Source: an uncultured Duncaniella sp.
Lineage (GTDB): Bacteria; Bacteroidota; Bacteroidia; Bacteroidales; Muribaculaceae
Length of the DNA: 64,000 nt
Assembly: GCA_910577255.1 (NCBI GenBank)
Contig: CAJTMH010000004.1
Span: 1 to 64,000 of the forward strand
Direction of reading: 5' to 3'
Of this stretch, positions 32,541 to 41,760 are shown in pieces (positions within the stretch are counted from its first letter, which is position 1; every line of letters begins with the position of its first letter). The notes beneath the pieces were generated by a model, which was not told where the DNA came from, searched no databases, and saw nothing but the letters and a program-made list of their open reading frames with translations. The translations under genes were made by a program, and so were the position numbers.

Positions 32541-35279
32541 TTATTTCTTGACGATCTTCTGGCCGCCTACGATGTAGAAGCCGGCAGGAAGTTTGTCGAA
32601 ATCAGCGGCATCGCCCATGCACTGACCGGCGAGATTATAAATCTTGCCGGAGTCGAGGGGACGATCGGTGAAGATGTCGTTTATGCCTGACTCGTCGGAG
32701 CGATAGGTGAGCTTGACGGTGGCACCCTCGGTGGTGATGGTCTGGTGGAGACGGAGGTCGGCTGATGAAGCTGCGGCGTAGAGATCCACAGTGCCGTCCT
32801 CGACGTCAAATGTCTGCTTGTCGGTGTTGAAGTAAGCGAGCTGCTCATGTTTGAGAGGCATGGTCACAGTGGCTGACTCGCCGGGAGCGAGCTCGACGCG
32901 GGTGAAGCCTACGAGCTGGAGCTGCGGACGGTCAATCTTGGAGTTGCAGCGAGCATAGAGCTGAACCACTTCTGCACCGGCACGGTCACCTGTGTTGGTG
33001 ATGGTGACTGATGCCTCGAGGGTCTCGTCCTTGCCGAGACGAGCCGAGCTTACGGTGAAGTCCGAATAGTCAAATGTGGTGTAGCTGAGACCGTAACCGA
33101 AGGGATAGAGAGGAGTCTTGGTGTGATACATATATGTATAACCTGCGGTACGGATGTTGTAGTCGAGCATTGATGCGGGGAGGTCGGAGAGCGAACGGTA
33201 CCAGGTAGAAGTGAGCTTGCCGGAGGGGTTGAAGTCGCCATAGAGGACGTCGGCTATAGCCTCGCCCTGTGCCTGGCCGTCATACCAAGCCTCGACGATG
33301 GCAGGAACATTTTCCTGTGCCCAGGGGATGGTCACTGACGAGCATGTCTGGAGGAGAAGCACCACGTTGGGGTTGACAGCATAGATGCTTTCGAGGAGCT
33401 TCTGCTGGTCGCCGGGGAGGTCGAGTGATGAGCGGTCCTTGCTTTCGTCGGAAACCTCAAGAGTGGTGCCGGCGGCGAAGACAACGATATCGGCCTTCTG
33501 TGCTATCTCGATGGCGCGGGTGAAGTTAGAGGCTGCTGTGCCGGTCACGTCGCAACCCTTGTAGAAGTAGACAGGACCCTGCTCCTCAAGAGGATTGGTG
33601 ACATTGGGATTGTAGACGCGGAACCAGTCCATGTTGGCGCAGTACTTGTCGCCGTTGATTGAACCGCCTTCAAACTTCACATACACCTTGTGAGTGCCGG
33701 TCCATACGGCGGGGTCGATGTCGACAGTGGTCTCAACGTATTTGCTCCAGTCGCCGGTGACGGGGCAGTTGACCACTGCTTCGGGAGTATCGTCTATTTC
33801 GTCGATGTAGAAGTAAGCGACTGTGCCCTTGGAGTTCTTGGCACCATGATAAACGGTGAGTTTGGTGCAATTTGAACCGAGATGAACTTCGCTGAAGCCA
33901 ACCCAGTCGTTATTATAGATGTAACCGAGGTTACCTGCCGAGCCATTGGCCTCGTGGGTGAGGCGCTTGCTGCCGGTGGGTACACTCTGGAGATCGCAGT
34001 CCTCAAACTGTACTGTACCGTCGTTGACCACATAGTCGAGTTTAGCGGCGATACCTTCGAAGGGGGTTGAGAGCGCTGTGGGTGAACCGGAATAACCACC
34101 GAGGGTCACGGTGTTGCCGAGAGGACCAATCACAGCCACGGTCTTGTTGCGGTCGAGGGGGAGGAAGTTGTTCTCGTTCTTGAGGAGCACGATGGCTTCG
34201 CGGGCAGCCTTGAGGGCAAGCTGCTGGTGCTCTTCACAGTTGAGCTTAGAGGCGGGTACCGATGTCCAGCTTACATTTGACTTGGTGTCGAATTCGCCAA
34301 CCGAGAAGCGGGCAGCGAGGACGCGTGTGAGCGCCAGGTCGAGGTCGGCTTCGGTCATGAGGCCCTTTTCGATGGCTTCCTTGCAGTAGAGCTGGAAGGT
34401 GTCGCCGCAGTTGAGGTCTTCGCCGTTCTTCATAGACACGGCAGACGCTTCGGCACCGGTGGCCACATATTTATGTTTCTGGAACACGTCGTCGACGGCA
34501 CCGCAGTCAGAGGTCACGAAACCGTCAAAACCCCATTCGTTGCGGAGGATGTCGATGAGTAGCTCATGGTTGGCACCGCAGGGGATACCGTTGACGGCAT
34601 TGTAGGCACTCATGATGGAGCGCACGTTGGCGTCCTTGACGGCCATCTCGAATGCGGGGAGATAATATTCACGGAGGTTGCGGTCGTCGAGTTCGGATGA
34701 AGTGTTGTGGCGTCCGCGTTCATAGTTGTTTGCAGCGAAGTGCTTTGCTGTGGCGATGGTCTTGTAGTGCTTGGGGTCGTCGCCCTGCATACCTTTGATG
34801 TATTCCACCGCGATTTTACCTGTGAGGAAGGGGTCCTCACCATAGTTTTCCTCGTCGCGTCCCCAACGCGGGTCACGGCTCATGTTGATGGTGGGACACC
34901 AGTAGATGAGGCCTTTGTTGTTATTGTTGTTGTAGATACGGCACTCGTCGGAGATGGCTGTAGCCACATCGAAAATCAGAGGAAGGTCCCAGGTGGATGA
35001 CATGGCCTTTGACACCGGGAATGAAGTGGCCAGACCTGAGCGGGCAACACCATGGATGGCTTCGCTCCAGTAGTTGTAGCCCTGCAATCCGAGACGCGAG
35101 ATAGCGTCGGTCTTGTGGCCTACCTGATTGATTTTTTCTTCAAGCGTCATGCGCGAAACGAGATCGGCGGCACGCTCGTAAGGGCTCAGAGTTTGATCCT
35201 GGTAAGGAAAGGTCTCAGCATGGATCGCCACAGCCCCGAGAAGAGAGGCCGCGGCCAAAAGAGTAAATCTTTTCTTCAT
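32541..35279 (-). CDS. Glycoside hydrolase family 3 with inserted carbohydrate-binding domain
   Basis: A 912-residue secreted enzyme. It has a signal peptide (1-21), the GH3 (alpha/beta)8 domain with nucleophile Asp258 in GFVTSDCG and substrate motif KHFAANNYE, the second alpha/beta sandwich domain (about 360-700), a CBM6-like beta-sandwich inserted at about 441-557, and a C-terminal fibronectin III-like domain (about 745-840). The last 40 residues (RPLDSGKIYNLAGQ..., LPAGFYIVGGQKIVKK) resemble the type IX sorting tail. Architecture fits beta-xylosidase/beta-glucosidase 3C enzymes; the exact sugar is unknown. It lies 113 bp after the GH43 gene but has its own promoter. Confidence 0.92.
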   Translation of the reverse strand: MKKRFTLLAAASLLGAVAIHAETFPYQDQTLSPYERAADLVSRMTLEEKINQVGHKTDAISRLGLQGYNYWSEAIHGVARSGLATSFPVSKAMSSTWDLPLIFDVATAISDECRIYNNNNNKGLIYWCPTINMSRDPRWGRDEENYGEDPFLTGKIAVEYIKGMQGDDPKHYKTIATAKHFAANNYERGRHNTSSELDDRNLREYYLPAFEMAVKDANVRSIMSAYNAVNGIPCGANHELLIDILRNEWGFDGFVTSDCGAVDDVFQKHKYVATGAEASAVSMKNGEDLNCGDTFQLYCKEAIEKGLMTEADLDLALTRVLAARFSVGEFDTKSNVSWTSVPASKLNCEEHQQLALKAAREAIVLLKNENNFLPLDRNKTVAVIGPLGNTVTLGGYSGSPTALSTPFEGIAAKLDYVVNDGTVQFEDCDLQSVPTGSKRLTHEANGSAGNLGYIYNNDWVGFSEVHLGSNCTKLTVYHGAKNSKGTVAYFYIDEIDDTPEAVVNCPVTGDWSKYVETTVDIDPAVWTGTHKVYVKFEGGSINGDKYCANMDWFRVYNPNVTNPLEEQGPVYFYKGCDVTGTAASNFTRAIEIAQKADIVVFAAGTTLEVSDESKDRSSLDLPGDQQKLLESIYAVNPNVVLLLQTCSSVTIPWAQENVPAIVEAWYDGQAQGEAIADVLYGDFNPSGKLTSTWYRSLSDLPASMLDYNIRTAGYTYMYHTKTPLYPFGYGLSYTTFDYSDFTVSSARLGKDETLEASVTITNTGDRAGAEVVQLYARCNSKIDRPQLQLVGFTRVELAPGESATVTMPLKHEQLAYFNTDKQTFDVEDGTVDLYAAASSADLRLHQTITTEGATVKLTYRSDESGINDIFTDRPLDSGKIYNLAGQCMGDAADFDKLPAGFYIVGGQKIVKK

Positions 35280-35329
35280 GTAACTAAGTTTTTAAACGTG
35301 ATAATAGATTCCTAAAATTTAAGGTGTCG

Positions 35330-35361
35330 CAAAGGTAGAGATTATTTTTTTAAAGCGCAAA
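35330..35361 (-). promoter_or_regulatory. Promoter of the GH3 gene
   Basis: Minus strand: TTTG (35358-35361), a 20-nt spacer and TACCTTTG (35330-35337), a full match. Start near 35325, leader about 45 nt. Confidence 0.85.
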
Positions 35362-35392
35362 AAATGTTAATAATGATTCCAGACAGTGGACA

Positions 35393-36994
35393 TCAGTCGG
35401 CGGTAAAACGCAGACGCAGAAGCGAGCAAAGCGATTTTCCTTGCTCAGGCGAGGAGAAACGGATATAGAGCGGATGCTTGCCTGAAAGGGTGTCGATTCC
35501 GGTGAGTGGAATGGCGATGGTGGTAGGTTCAGAGGGCTGGCCGGACGTGAGCCTGTAGCTTCCGGCAGGTTCGGGCGAACCCTTCCATGGTGCCGAGGTA
35601 TAGATGGTGAGTGTGCCGTCCATGCCTCCCGGGATGAGTTCGAGAAGGAGCTTTATATCATGCCGTCCGTTGAGGCGGTCGAAGTTGTAATATTTATAAC
35701 CCAGGATGGAGCCATCGGCGCAGTTGATGACAGGATTGACGTTGATATCCTCGGCATAAGGGTCGGCCACGGCATGGTCGGCAATGTAGGATGGCTCGAA
35801 ATACGGGCCTGAATAGTTCATGGTGGGATAGGTCTGGTAGGCGAGCGTCGGGCCGGTGAAGTGTGAGGCCACGGCTGCCGGATAGGTGCGCAGCGGGTCA
35901 AGTCCTGAGGTCTCGAAGCCTTCGGAGGTATATTCGGCCTCGGAAATCTCCACCTTTCCGCCGGGGCCGGGGGTGACATTTACTTCCAATGGGGCCACCA
36001 TGGCCTGGCGCGCATACTCGTCAAGGCCTGTCTGACGGTGATAGAAGACCCACCAACGGCCATCTATCTCAAGAATGCTTCCATGGGTGTTGCCGTTAGG
36101 GGTAGCGGTGGGTATAGGGTTGCCATCGGCATCGGTGTCGCGTCCGCGGGCATCGATGATAGTGCCTCCGTAGGTGTAAGGGCCAAGCGGATTGTCGGCA
36201 TAGGCGTAGGCGAGAGTATAATTTGACTCCGGCATGCCCCACTCTCCGGCAGGAGCACGACGGCTGTAAACGAGGACATATTTATCCTTGATCTTGCGGA
36301 TGGAGGAGGCTTCATAGAAATGTCCCTGGCCGGGCTGGTCGAGACCGCTGACAAGGTCGGTCACAATCCCGCATCCGGGCTTGACAGTGGCCATTGTGGC
36401 CGGGTCGAGCTCAGCGCCATGGGATGTGCCGAAACCCCAGTAGCCATAGACGCGCCCATCATCGTCGATGAGCACGGCAGGGTCAAACCCGAGGACTCCT
36501 ACCGTCCGGCGCGGATCGGCAGGATCCCAGTTGATGACCTCAAAGGGGCCGTCGGGACGTGATGCCTTGGCCACCATGCCGTTACGGCCCCCACCCTGGT
36601 TGTTGGGATAGAGATAGTACTCCTTGGAGCCGTCGGGAAGCGTGAGTTCGGTCACGTCGGGGGCATAGAGCACGTCGCCACGGCCATCGGGGTGCAAAGC
36701 AGCTCCGCTGGCGTCGGCGGTGACCTCAAATATCACACCATCGTAGCGCCAACGGTAGAGGGAATCGACAGGAGCTGACCACACCACAAGGTCGGTGCCG
36801 CAGTACTGGCTCTTAAGCATGTCATGAGAGCCGTAGATATAGACCCTTTTCTTGCCTGGATTATCGGGGTCGTCGAACAGATACGGCTCTCCGTCAGGTA
36901 TATGTTCCCAGAGCGGGAGATAGGGGTTGGCGGCTGATGTGGCGAGTGCGCCCAGCAATGGGAGAGCGAGGGTGATGATCAGAGGGTGTTTCAT
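35393..36994 (-). CDS. Glycoside hydrolase family 43 protein
   Basis: A 533-residue secreted enzyme with a signal peptide (about 1-21) and a five-bladed beta-propeller (about 25-370) typical of GH43 xylosidases/arabinofuranosidases. Recognisable segments are EPYLFDDPDNPGKKRVYIYG at the start of the propeller (with the catalytic base region), APDVTELTLPDGSKEYYLYP, FDPAVLIDDDGRVYGYWG and NTHGSILEIDGRWWVFYHR (catalytic His/Arg region). The C-terminal 130 residues look like a beta-sandwich accessory domain. It lies upstream of GH3 on the same strand; the pair could trim arabinoxylan or arabinan side chains (inference). No SusC/SusD genes are nearby. Confidence 0.88.
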   Translation of the reverse strand: MKHPLIITLALPLLGALATSAANPYLPLWEHIPDGEPYLFDDPDNPGKKRVYIYGSHDMLKSQYCGTDLVVWSAPVDSLYRWRYDGVIFEVTADASGAALHPDGRGDVLYAPDVTELTLPDGSKEYYLYPNNQGGGRNGMVAKASRPDGPFEVINWDPADPRRTVGVLGFDPAVLIDDDGRVYGYWGFGTSHGAELDPATMATVKPGCGIVTDLVSGLDQPGQGHFYEASSIRKIKDKYVLVYSRRAPAGEWGMPESNYTLAYAYADNPLGPYTYGGTIIDARGRDTDADGNPIPTATPNGNTHGSILEIDGRWWVFYHRQTGLDEYARQAMVAPLEVNVTPGPGGKVEISEAEYTSEGFETSGLDPLRTYPAAVASHFTGPTLAYQTYPTMNYSGPYFEPSYIADHAVADPYAEDINVNPVINCADGSILGYKYYNFDRLNGRHDIKLLLELIPGGMDGTLTIYTSAPWKGSPEPAGSYRLTSGQPSEPTTIAIPLTGIDTLSGKHPLYIRFSSPEQGKSLCSLLRLRFTAD

Positions 36995-37300
36995 GAGGCT
37001 TGAAAGACAGGGGTGAGAGTTAGATTACATAGGCAGCGGGAGGTAAAATCCAATGGGATAGGTAAAAACTGCCTCTTATAGCGCGAAGATAGCTCAATTT
37101 TGGCTCATATCAAAAAAACAGACGTGATTTCGAACAAAAAATGGTCAAAAAAAATCAAACACGAGGTGTTGAAATGGCGAAAATGATAGGATTTTAGAGG
37201 TTTGTGAAAGCATTAAATTCATGATTTTATATGTTATCTCTCTGATAATTCGGGAAAAATGCTTACCTTTGCACTCTGAAAACGAAAATTTCGATATAGA
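36995..37300. other. Intergenic region between GH43 and glycogen synthase
   Basis: A divergent gap of 306 bp, AT-rich, with the glycogen synthase promoter at its right end. No good -7/-33 pair was found for the GH43 gene, and no coding frame or strong hairpin is seen. Confidence 0.7.
37241..37271 (+). promoter_or_regulatory. Promoter of the glycogen synthase gene
   Basis: TCTG (37241-37244), a 19-nt spacer and TACCTTTG (37264-37271). The -33 box has one mismatch. Start near 37276, leader about 25 nt. Confidence 0.7.
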
Positions 37301-38962
37301 ATGGAGAAAAAACCTGCTACACCGCAGCTTGACATGCTCTTTGAGGTCAGCTGGGAAGTGTGTAACAAGATTGGCGGAATTTACACAGTACTGTCCACCA
37401 AAGCTAAAACTCTTCAAAAACAGAATAAAGACAAGACGATTTTCATCGGTCCCGACGTGTGGTCGGCAGAAAATCCGTCTCCATGGTTCACAGAATGCAG
37501 TGTCCCCGGACTTTCCACATGGGCCAAACAGGCCAAGCTGCCCAAAGGGGTGGCCGTGAGAGTGGGACGTTGGGAAGTGCCCGGACGTCCTATCGCCGTG
37601 CTTGTGAAGTTTGACGGCATGTATGATGTCAAGGATGAATTCTACGGAGAGATGTGGAACCGCTTCGGAGTGGATTCGCTCCACGCTTATGGCGACTATG
37701 ACGAGGGTTGCGCCTTCGCCCACGCCGCCGGAGTGGTTATAGAGTCGATAGTAAAGAAAACCGATCTCGCCGGCAAACGCACCGTGGCCCACTTCGACGA
37801 ATGGACCACCGGCATGGGCCTGCTCTATGTGAAATGGAAGCTCCCCAAAGTGGCCACAGTGTTCACCACCCACGCCACCAGCATAGGCCGAAGCATCTGC
37901 GGCAACAACAAACCCCTCTATGATTATCTGAAGGGATATAACGGCGACCAGATGGCCCGCGAACTCAACATGGAGTCGAAACACTCGCTTGAGAAGGCGG
38001 CCGCCCACAATGCCGACGCATTCACCACCGTGAGCGAAATCACCGCCACAGAGTGTGAGCAGCTCCTTGAGCGCCGCCCCACCGTGGTGACCCCCAACGG
38101 TTTTGAAAAGAACTTCGTACCCTCGGCAGCCAAGTTCGAGGCCGAACGCAAGGAGGCCCGCACCACATTATTAAAGGTGGCCACCGCCCTGACCGGGTGC
38201 GACTTCGACGACAGCTCATTCATCGTCATCACAAGCGGCCGATGCGAATACCGCAACAAGGGTATAGATCTCTTCCTGGATATGTGTAACGAGCTCAAGA
38301 GCACCAACCCCTGCCGCAACGTTGTGGCATTCGTGATGGTGCCGGCATGGCCCAAAGAGCCACGCGAGGACCTGAAGGCACGTCTGGAAGGACAGGACAA
38401 CGCCACTTCGGCCCTCAACGAGCCTGTGATAACCCATCTGCTCAACAATCCCGACAGCGACCCCATCATCAACCGCATACGCCAGGCCGGCTTCTGCAAT
38501 GCAGACAAGCGCGTGTCGGTAATCTATGTGCCCTGTTACCTCAACGGCACCGACGGCATTTTCAACAAGAGCTATTACGAACTGCTCATCGGCGCCGACG
38601 CCACAGTGTTCCCCTCCTATTATGAACCCTGGGGTTACACTCCGCTCGAAAGCGTGGCATTCGGTGTGCCCACCGTCACCACATCGCTCTCAGGCTTCGG
38701 CCAGTGGGTGCTCGAGGCATTCGAGAACTACTTCGAGGAGTGTGGCGTGAATGTGATAGGCCGCGGCGACTCTAACTACTGGGATGTGGTGCATAACATA
38801 GCCCACTCCATCGAGTATCTGACCTGCGCCGACGACAAGACCCTGAAAAAAATCCACAAGGCAGCCAAAGCCACAGCCGCCGCCGCCGCGTGGAGCAATT
38901 TCATCAAATACTACGACGAGGCTTACGAGGCCGCCCTTGCCAACGTGAGGAAGCGCAAGTGA
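37301..38962 (+). CDS. Glycogen synthase, GT3 family (eukaryote-like)
   Basis: A 553-residue glycosyltransferase related to animal and yeast glycogen synthases rather than the bacterial GT5 GlgA. It extends alpha-1,4-glucan from a nucleotide sugar. Evidence: FEVSWEVCNKIGGIYTVLSTK at the N-terminus, TTHATSIGRSICG, FTTVSEITATECEQLL, VTPNGFE, and the C-terminal GT-B motif FPSYYEPWGYTPLESVAFGVPTVT (in part) with the catalytic Glu. UDP-glucose is the family donor; donor use here is inference. It is followed by the alpha-glucan phosphorylase gene 67 bp downstream, so synthesis and breakdown share an operon. No branching enzyme or GlgC lies nearby. Confidence 0.93.
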   Translation: MEKKPATPQLDMLFEVSWEVCNKIGGIYTVLSTKAKTLQKQNKDKTIFIGPDVWSAENPSPWFTECSVPGLSTWAKQAKLPKGVAVRVGRWEVPGRPIAVLVKFDGMYDVKDEFYGEMWNRFGVDSLHAYGDYDEGCAFAHAAGVVIESIVKKTDLAGKRTVAHFDEWTTGMGLLYVKWKLPKVATVFTTHATSIGRSICGNNKPLYDYLKGYNGDQMARELNMESKHSLEKAAAHNADAFTTVSEITATECEQLLERRPTVVTPNGFEKNFVPSAAKFEAERKEARTTLLKVATALTGCDFDDSSFIVITSGRCEYRNKGIDLFLDMCNELKSTNPCRNVVAFVMVPAWPKEPREDLKARLEGQDNATSALNEPVITHLLNNPDSDPIINRIRQAGFCNADKRVSVIYVPCYLNGTDGIFNKSYYELLIGADATVFPSYYEPWGYTPLESVAFGVPTVTTSLSGFGQWVLEAFENYFEECGVNVIGRGDSNYWDVVHNIAHSIEYLTCADDKTLKKIHKAAKATAAAAAWSNFIKYYDEAYEAALANVRKRK

Positions 38963-39029
38963 GCCATATATAAGGATACTAACTCGCCGATTGTAATAAA
39001 TCGAACAAACAATTTCTAATCTAAAAAAT

Positions 39030-41591
39030 ATGAAACTACCTGTAAGTAACTCTAATGCTCCAGTGTGGCGCGACATCACAGTGAAATCGCTCCTTCCCGA
39101 GGCATTGAAACCACTTGAAACGCTGTCACGCAACCTCTGGTGGGTGTGGAACAGCGAAGGTAAAAACCTTTTCCGCGATCTTAACCCCGACATCTGGCGC
39201 GCTACCGGCGAAAACCCGGTGATGCTCCTGCAGCAGCTCCCCTCCGAACGCCTTGAGGAAATCATGGCCGACGGCGAGATGATGGACCGCATCAAGCACG
39301 TCTATGACATGTTCCAGGAATATATGTCCAAGCCCATGCGCAAGGACATACCCTCAGTGTCATACTTCTCAATGGAGTATGGCCTCTGCAACTGCCTCAA
39401 GATTTATTCAGGCGGCCTCGGTGTGCTCGCCGGCGACTATATCAAAGAGGCTTCCGACAGCTGCGTCGACATGACAGCCATCGGCTTCCTCTACCGCTAC
39501 GGCTATTTCACCCAGACACTCAGCGTGGACGGCCAGCAGATAGCCAACTATGAGCCCCAGAACTTCAACCAGCTCCCCATCGAGCAGGTGCTCGACGAGA
39601 ACGGCCACCCCATGATCCTCGAGGTGCCCTTCCCCGGCCGCATCATCTACAGCCACATCTGGCGCGTGAACGTGGGCCGCATGAAGCTCTATCTCCTCGA
39701 CACTGACTTCGACATGAACAGCGAGTTTGACCGCCCCATCACCCACAAGCTCTATGGCGGCGACTGGGAAAACCGCATCAAGCAGGAATATCTCCTCGGT
39801 ATCGGCGGTGTGCTCGCCCTCAAGAAACTCGGCATCAACCACACTATCTATCATGCCAACGAAGGCCACGCCGCTCTGCTCAACCTGCAGCGCCTCGTTG
39901 ACTACGTACAGGAAAAGGGTCTCGACTTCAACACCGCTCTCGAACTGGTGCGCTCGTCAGCCCTCTACACCGTACACACCCCCGTGCCCGCAGGCCACGA
40001 CTACTTCGATGAAGGCCTCGCCCACAAGTATCTCAATGAATTCCCCGCTCGTCTGGGCATCTCTTGGCAGGACCTCATGAACATGGGCCGCGAGAACCCC
40101 GACAGCCAGGAACGTTTCTCAATGAGCGTGTTCGCCCTCAACACCTGCCAGGAAGCCAACGGCGTAAGCTGGCTCCACGGCGAAGTGTCAAAGAAGATGT
40201 TTGCCGGCCTCTGGAAGGGTTACACCTGGGAGGAAAGCCACGTAGGCTACGTGACCAACGGCGTACACATGCCCACATGGGCCGCAAGCGAATGGAAATC
40301 ATTCTACGCCGAGCATCTTGGCGAACAGGTGTTCTACCACCAGAGCGACCCCAAGGCCTGGGAAGGTATCTTCAAGGTTAAGGATGAGGATATCTGGGGC
40401 ATGCGTGTGGCTCTCAAGAACAAGTTCATCAACTTCGTGAAGCGTGATTTCAAGGCCAAGTGGCTCGCCAACCAGGGTGATCCCTCAGCTGTGATCAAGA
40501 TTCTTGAAAAGATCAACCCCAACGCGCTCATCATCGGCTTTGCCCGCCGCTTCGCCACTTACAAGCGTGCTCACCTGCTCTTCACCGACCTCGACCGTCT
40601 GGCCCGCATCGTGAACAACGAGCAGTTCCCCGTACAGTTCATCTTCTCCGGTAAGGCTCACCCCGCCGACGGCGCAGGCCAGGGCCTCATCAAGCGCATC
40701 ATGGAGATTTCACACATGCCTCAGTTCCAGGGCAAGATCATCTTCCTCGAGGACTACAACATGATCGTGGCCAAGCGTCTTGTGACCGGTGTGGATATCT
40801 GGCTCAACACTCCTACCCGCCCGCTCGAGGCATCAGGTACATCCGGCGAAAAGGCCGAGATGAACGGTGTGCTCAACTTCTCAGTGCTCGACGGTTGGTG
40901 GTATGAAGGCTACCGTCTCGACGAGAAAGCAGGTTGGGCCCTCACCGACAAGCGCACATTCACCGATCAGGCTCAGCAGGACAAACTCGATGCCGCAACC
41001 ATCTACTCTATGCTCGAAAACGAGATTATCCCCCTCTACTTCGCCAAGAACTCGAAGGGATATTCACCCGAGTGGATCCAGTACATCAAGCGTTCTATCG
41101 GCCATATCGCTCCCCAGTACACCATGCAGCGCATGATCGAGGACTATATCGACCGCTTCTATCTCCCCGAGTCAAAGCGCTTCGACAAACTCTCAGCCGA
41201 CGACTGCAAGGTGGCCAAGGAAATCGCTGCCTGGAAGGAAAAAGTGGCTGCCGCATGGGACGGCGTACACGTCGTGGAATTCAACACCCATGAGGATATC
41301 CACCAGAACAACCTCACCGGTCAGCCTTTCAACACTGTCATCAAAATCGACACCAACGGTCTGGGCAAGGACCTTGCCCTCGAACTCGTCATCGACAAGA
41401 TTGAGGACAACCAGGAGAAGCGTCTTACTGCGATCCCCTTCAAGGTTACAGCCGAAGATGGCAACATCGTGACCTACGAGGTTAAGGATAAGCTGCGTGA
41501 CCCGGGCGTGTTCCGCTACGGCTATCGTCTCTATCCCACCAACCCGCTCCTCCCCCACCGTCAGGACTTCGCTTTCGTTCGCTGGATCTAA
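39030..41591 (+). CDS. glgP: Alpha-glucan phosphorylase (GT35)
   Basis: An 853-residue PLP enzyme that releases glucose-1-phosphate from glycogen or maltodextrin. Family segments: LSRNLWWVWNSEGKNLFRDL, FSMEYGLCNCLKIYSGGLGV, NEGHAALLNLQRLV, VTNGVHMPTW, GFARRFATYKRAHLL, and RPLEASGTSGEKAEMNGVLN (in part), whose context includes the substrate phosphate region. It belongs to the bacterial long 'alpha-glucan family phosphorylase' type with a DUF3417-like N-terminus and a C-terminal extra region (about 740-853). Very strong bias for C-ending codons suggests high expression. It ends with a terminator. Confidence 0.95.
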   Translation: MKLPVSNSNAPVWRDITVKSLLPEALKPLETLSRNLWWVWNSEGKNLFRDLNPDIWRATGENPVMLLQQLPSERLEEIMADGEMMDRIKHVYDMFQEYMSKPMRKDIPSVSYFSMEYGLCNCLKIYSGGLGVLAGDYIKEASDSCVDMTAIGFLYRYGYFTQTLSVDGQQIANYEPQNFNQLPIEQVLDENGHPMILEVPFPGRIIYSHIWRVNVGRMKLYLLDTDFDMNSEFDRPITHKLYGGDWENRIKQEYLLGIGGVLALKKLGINHTIYHANEGHAALLNLQRLVDYVQEKGLDFNTALELVRSSALYTVHTPVPAGHDYFDEGLAHKYLNEFPARLGISWQDLMNMGRENPDSQERFSMSVFALNTCQEANGVSWLHGEVSKKMFAGLWKGYTWEESHVGYVTNGVHMPTWAASEWKSFYAEHLGEQVFYHQSDPKAWEGIFKVKDEDIWGMRVALKNKFINFVKRDFKAKWLANQGDPSAVIKILEKINPNALIIGFARRFATYKRAHLLFTDLDRLARIVNNEQFPVQFIFSGKAHPADGAGQGLIKRIMEISHMPQFQGKIIFLEDYNMIVAKRLVTGVDIWLNTPTRPLEASGTSGEKAEMNGVLNFSVLDGWWYEGYRLDEKAGWALTDKRTFTDQAQQDKLDAATIYSMLENEIIPLYFAKNSKGYSPEWIQYIKRSIGHIAPQYTMQRMIEDYIDRFYLPESKRFDKLSADDCKVAKEIAAWKEKVAAAWDGVHVVEFNTHEDIHQNNLTGQPFNTVIKIDTNGLGKDLALELVIDKIEDNQEKRLTAIPFKVTAEDGNIVTYEVKDKLRDPGVFRYGYRLYPTNPLLPHRQDFAFVRWI

Positions 41592-41620
41592 TCCACGCAG
41601 AGCGGAACTCAGATAAAAGT

Positions 41621-41659
41621 GACACCCGCAGGAATCGATTCCTGCGGGTGTCTTTTTTT
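41621..41659 (+). terminator. Terminator after glgP
   Basis: A perfect palindromic hairpin (41621-41652) followed by a run of seven T residues, about 30 nt after the stop. Four U residues also follow on the minus strand, so it may be bidirectional. Confidence 0.93.
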
Positions 41660-41760
41660 CATACGGTAATACCTTAATTATATATAACGAGTATATAAAC
41701 AGGTTGCGGGATGTGTCATCACGCCGCGATGGAGGCGCGCAGACATGAGTCCAGATTTTC

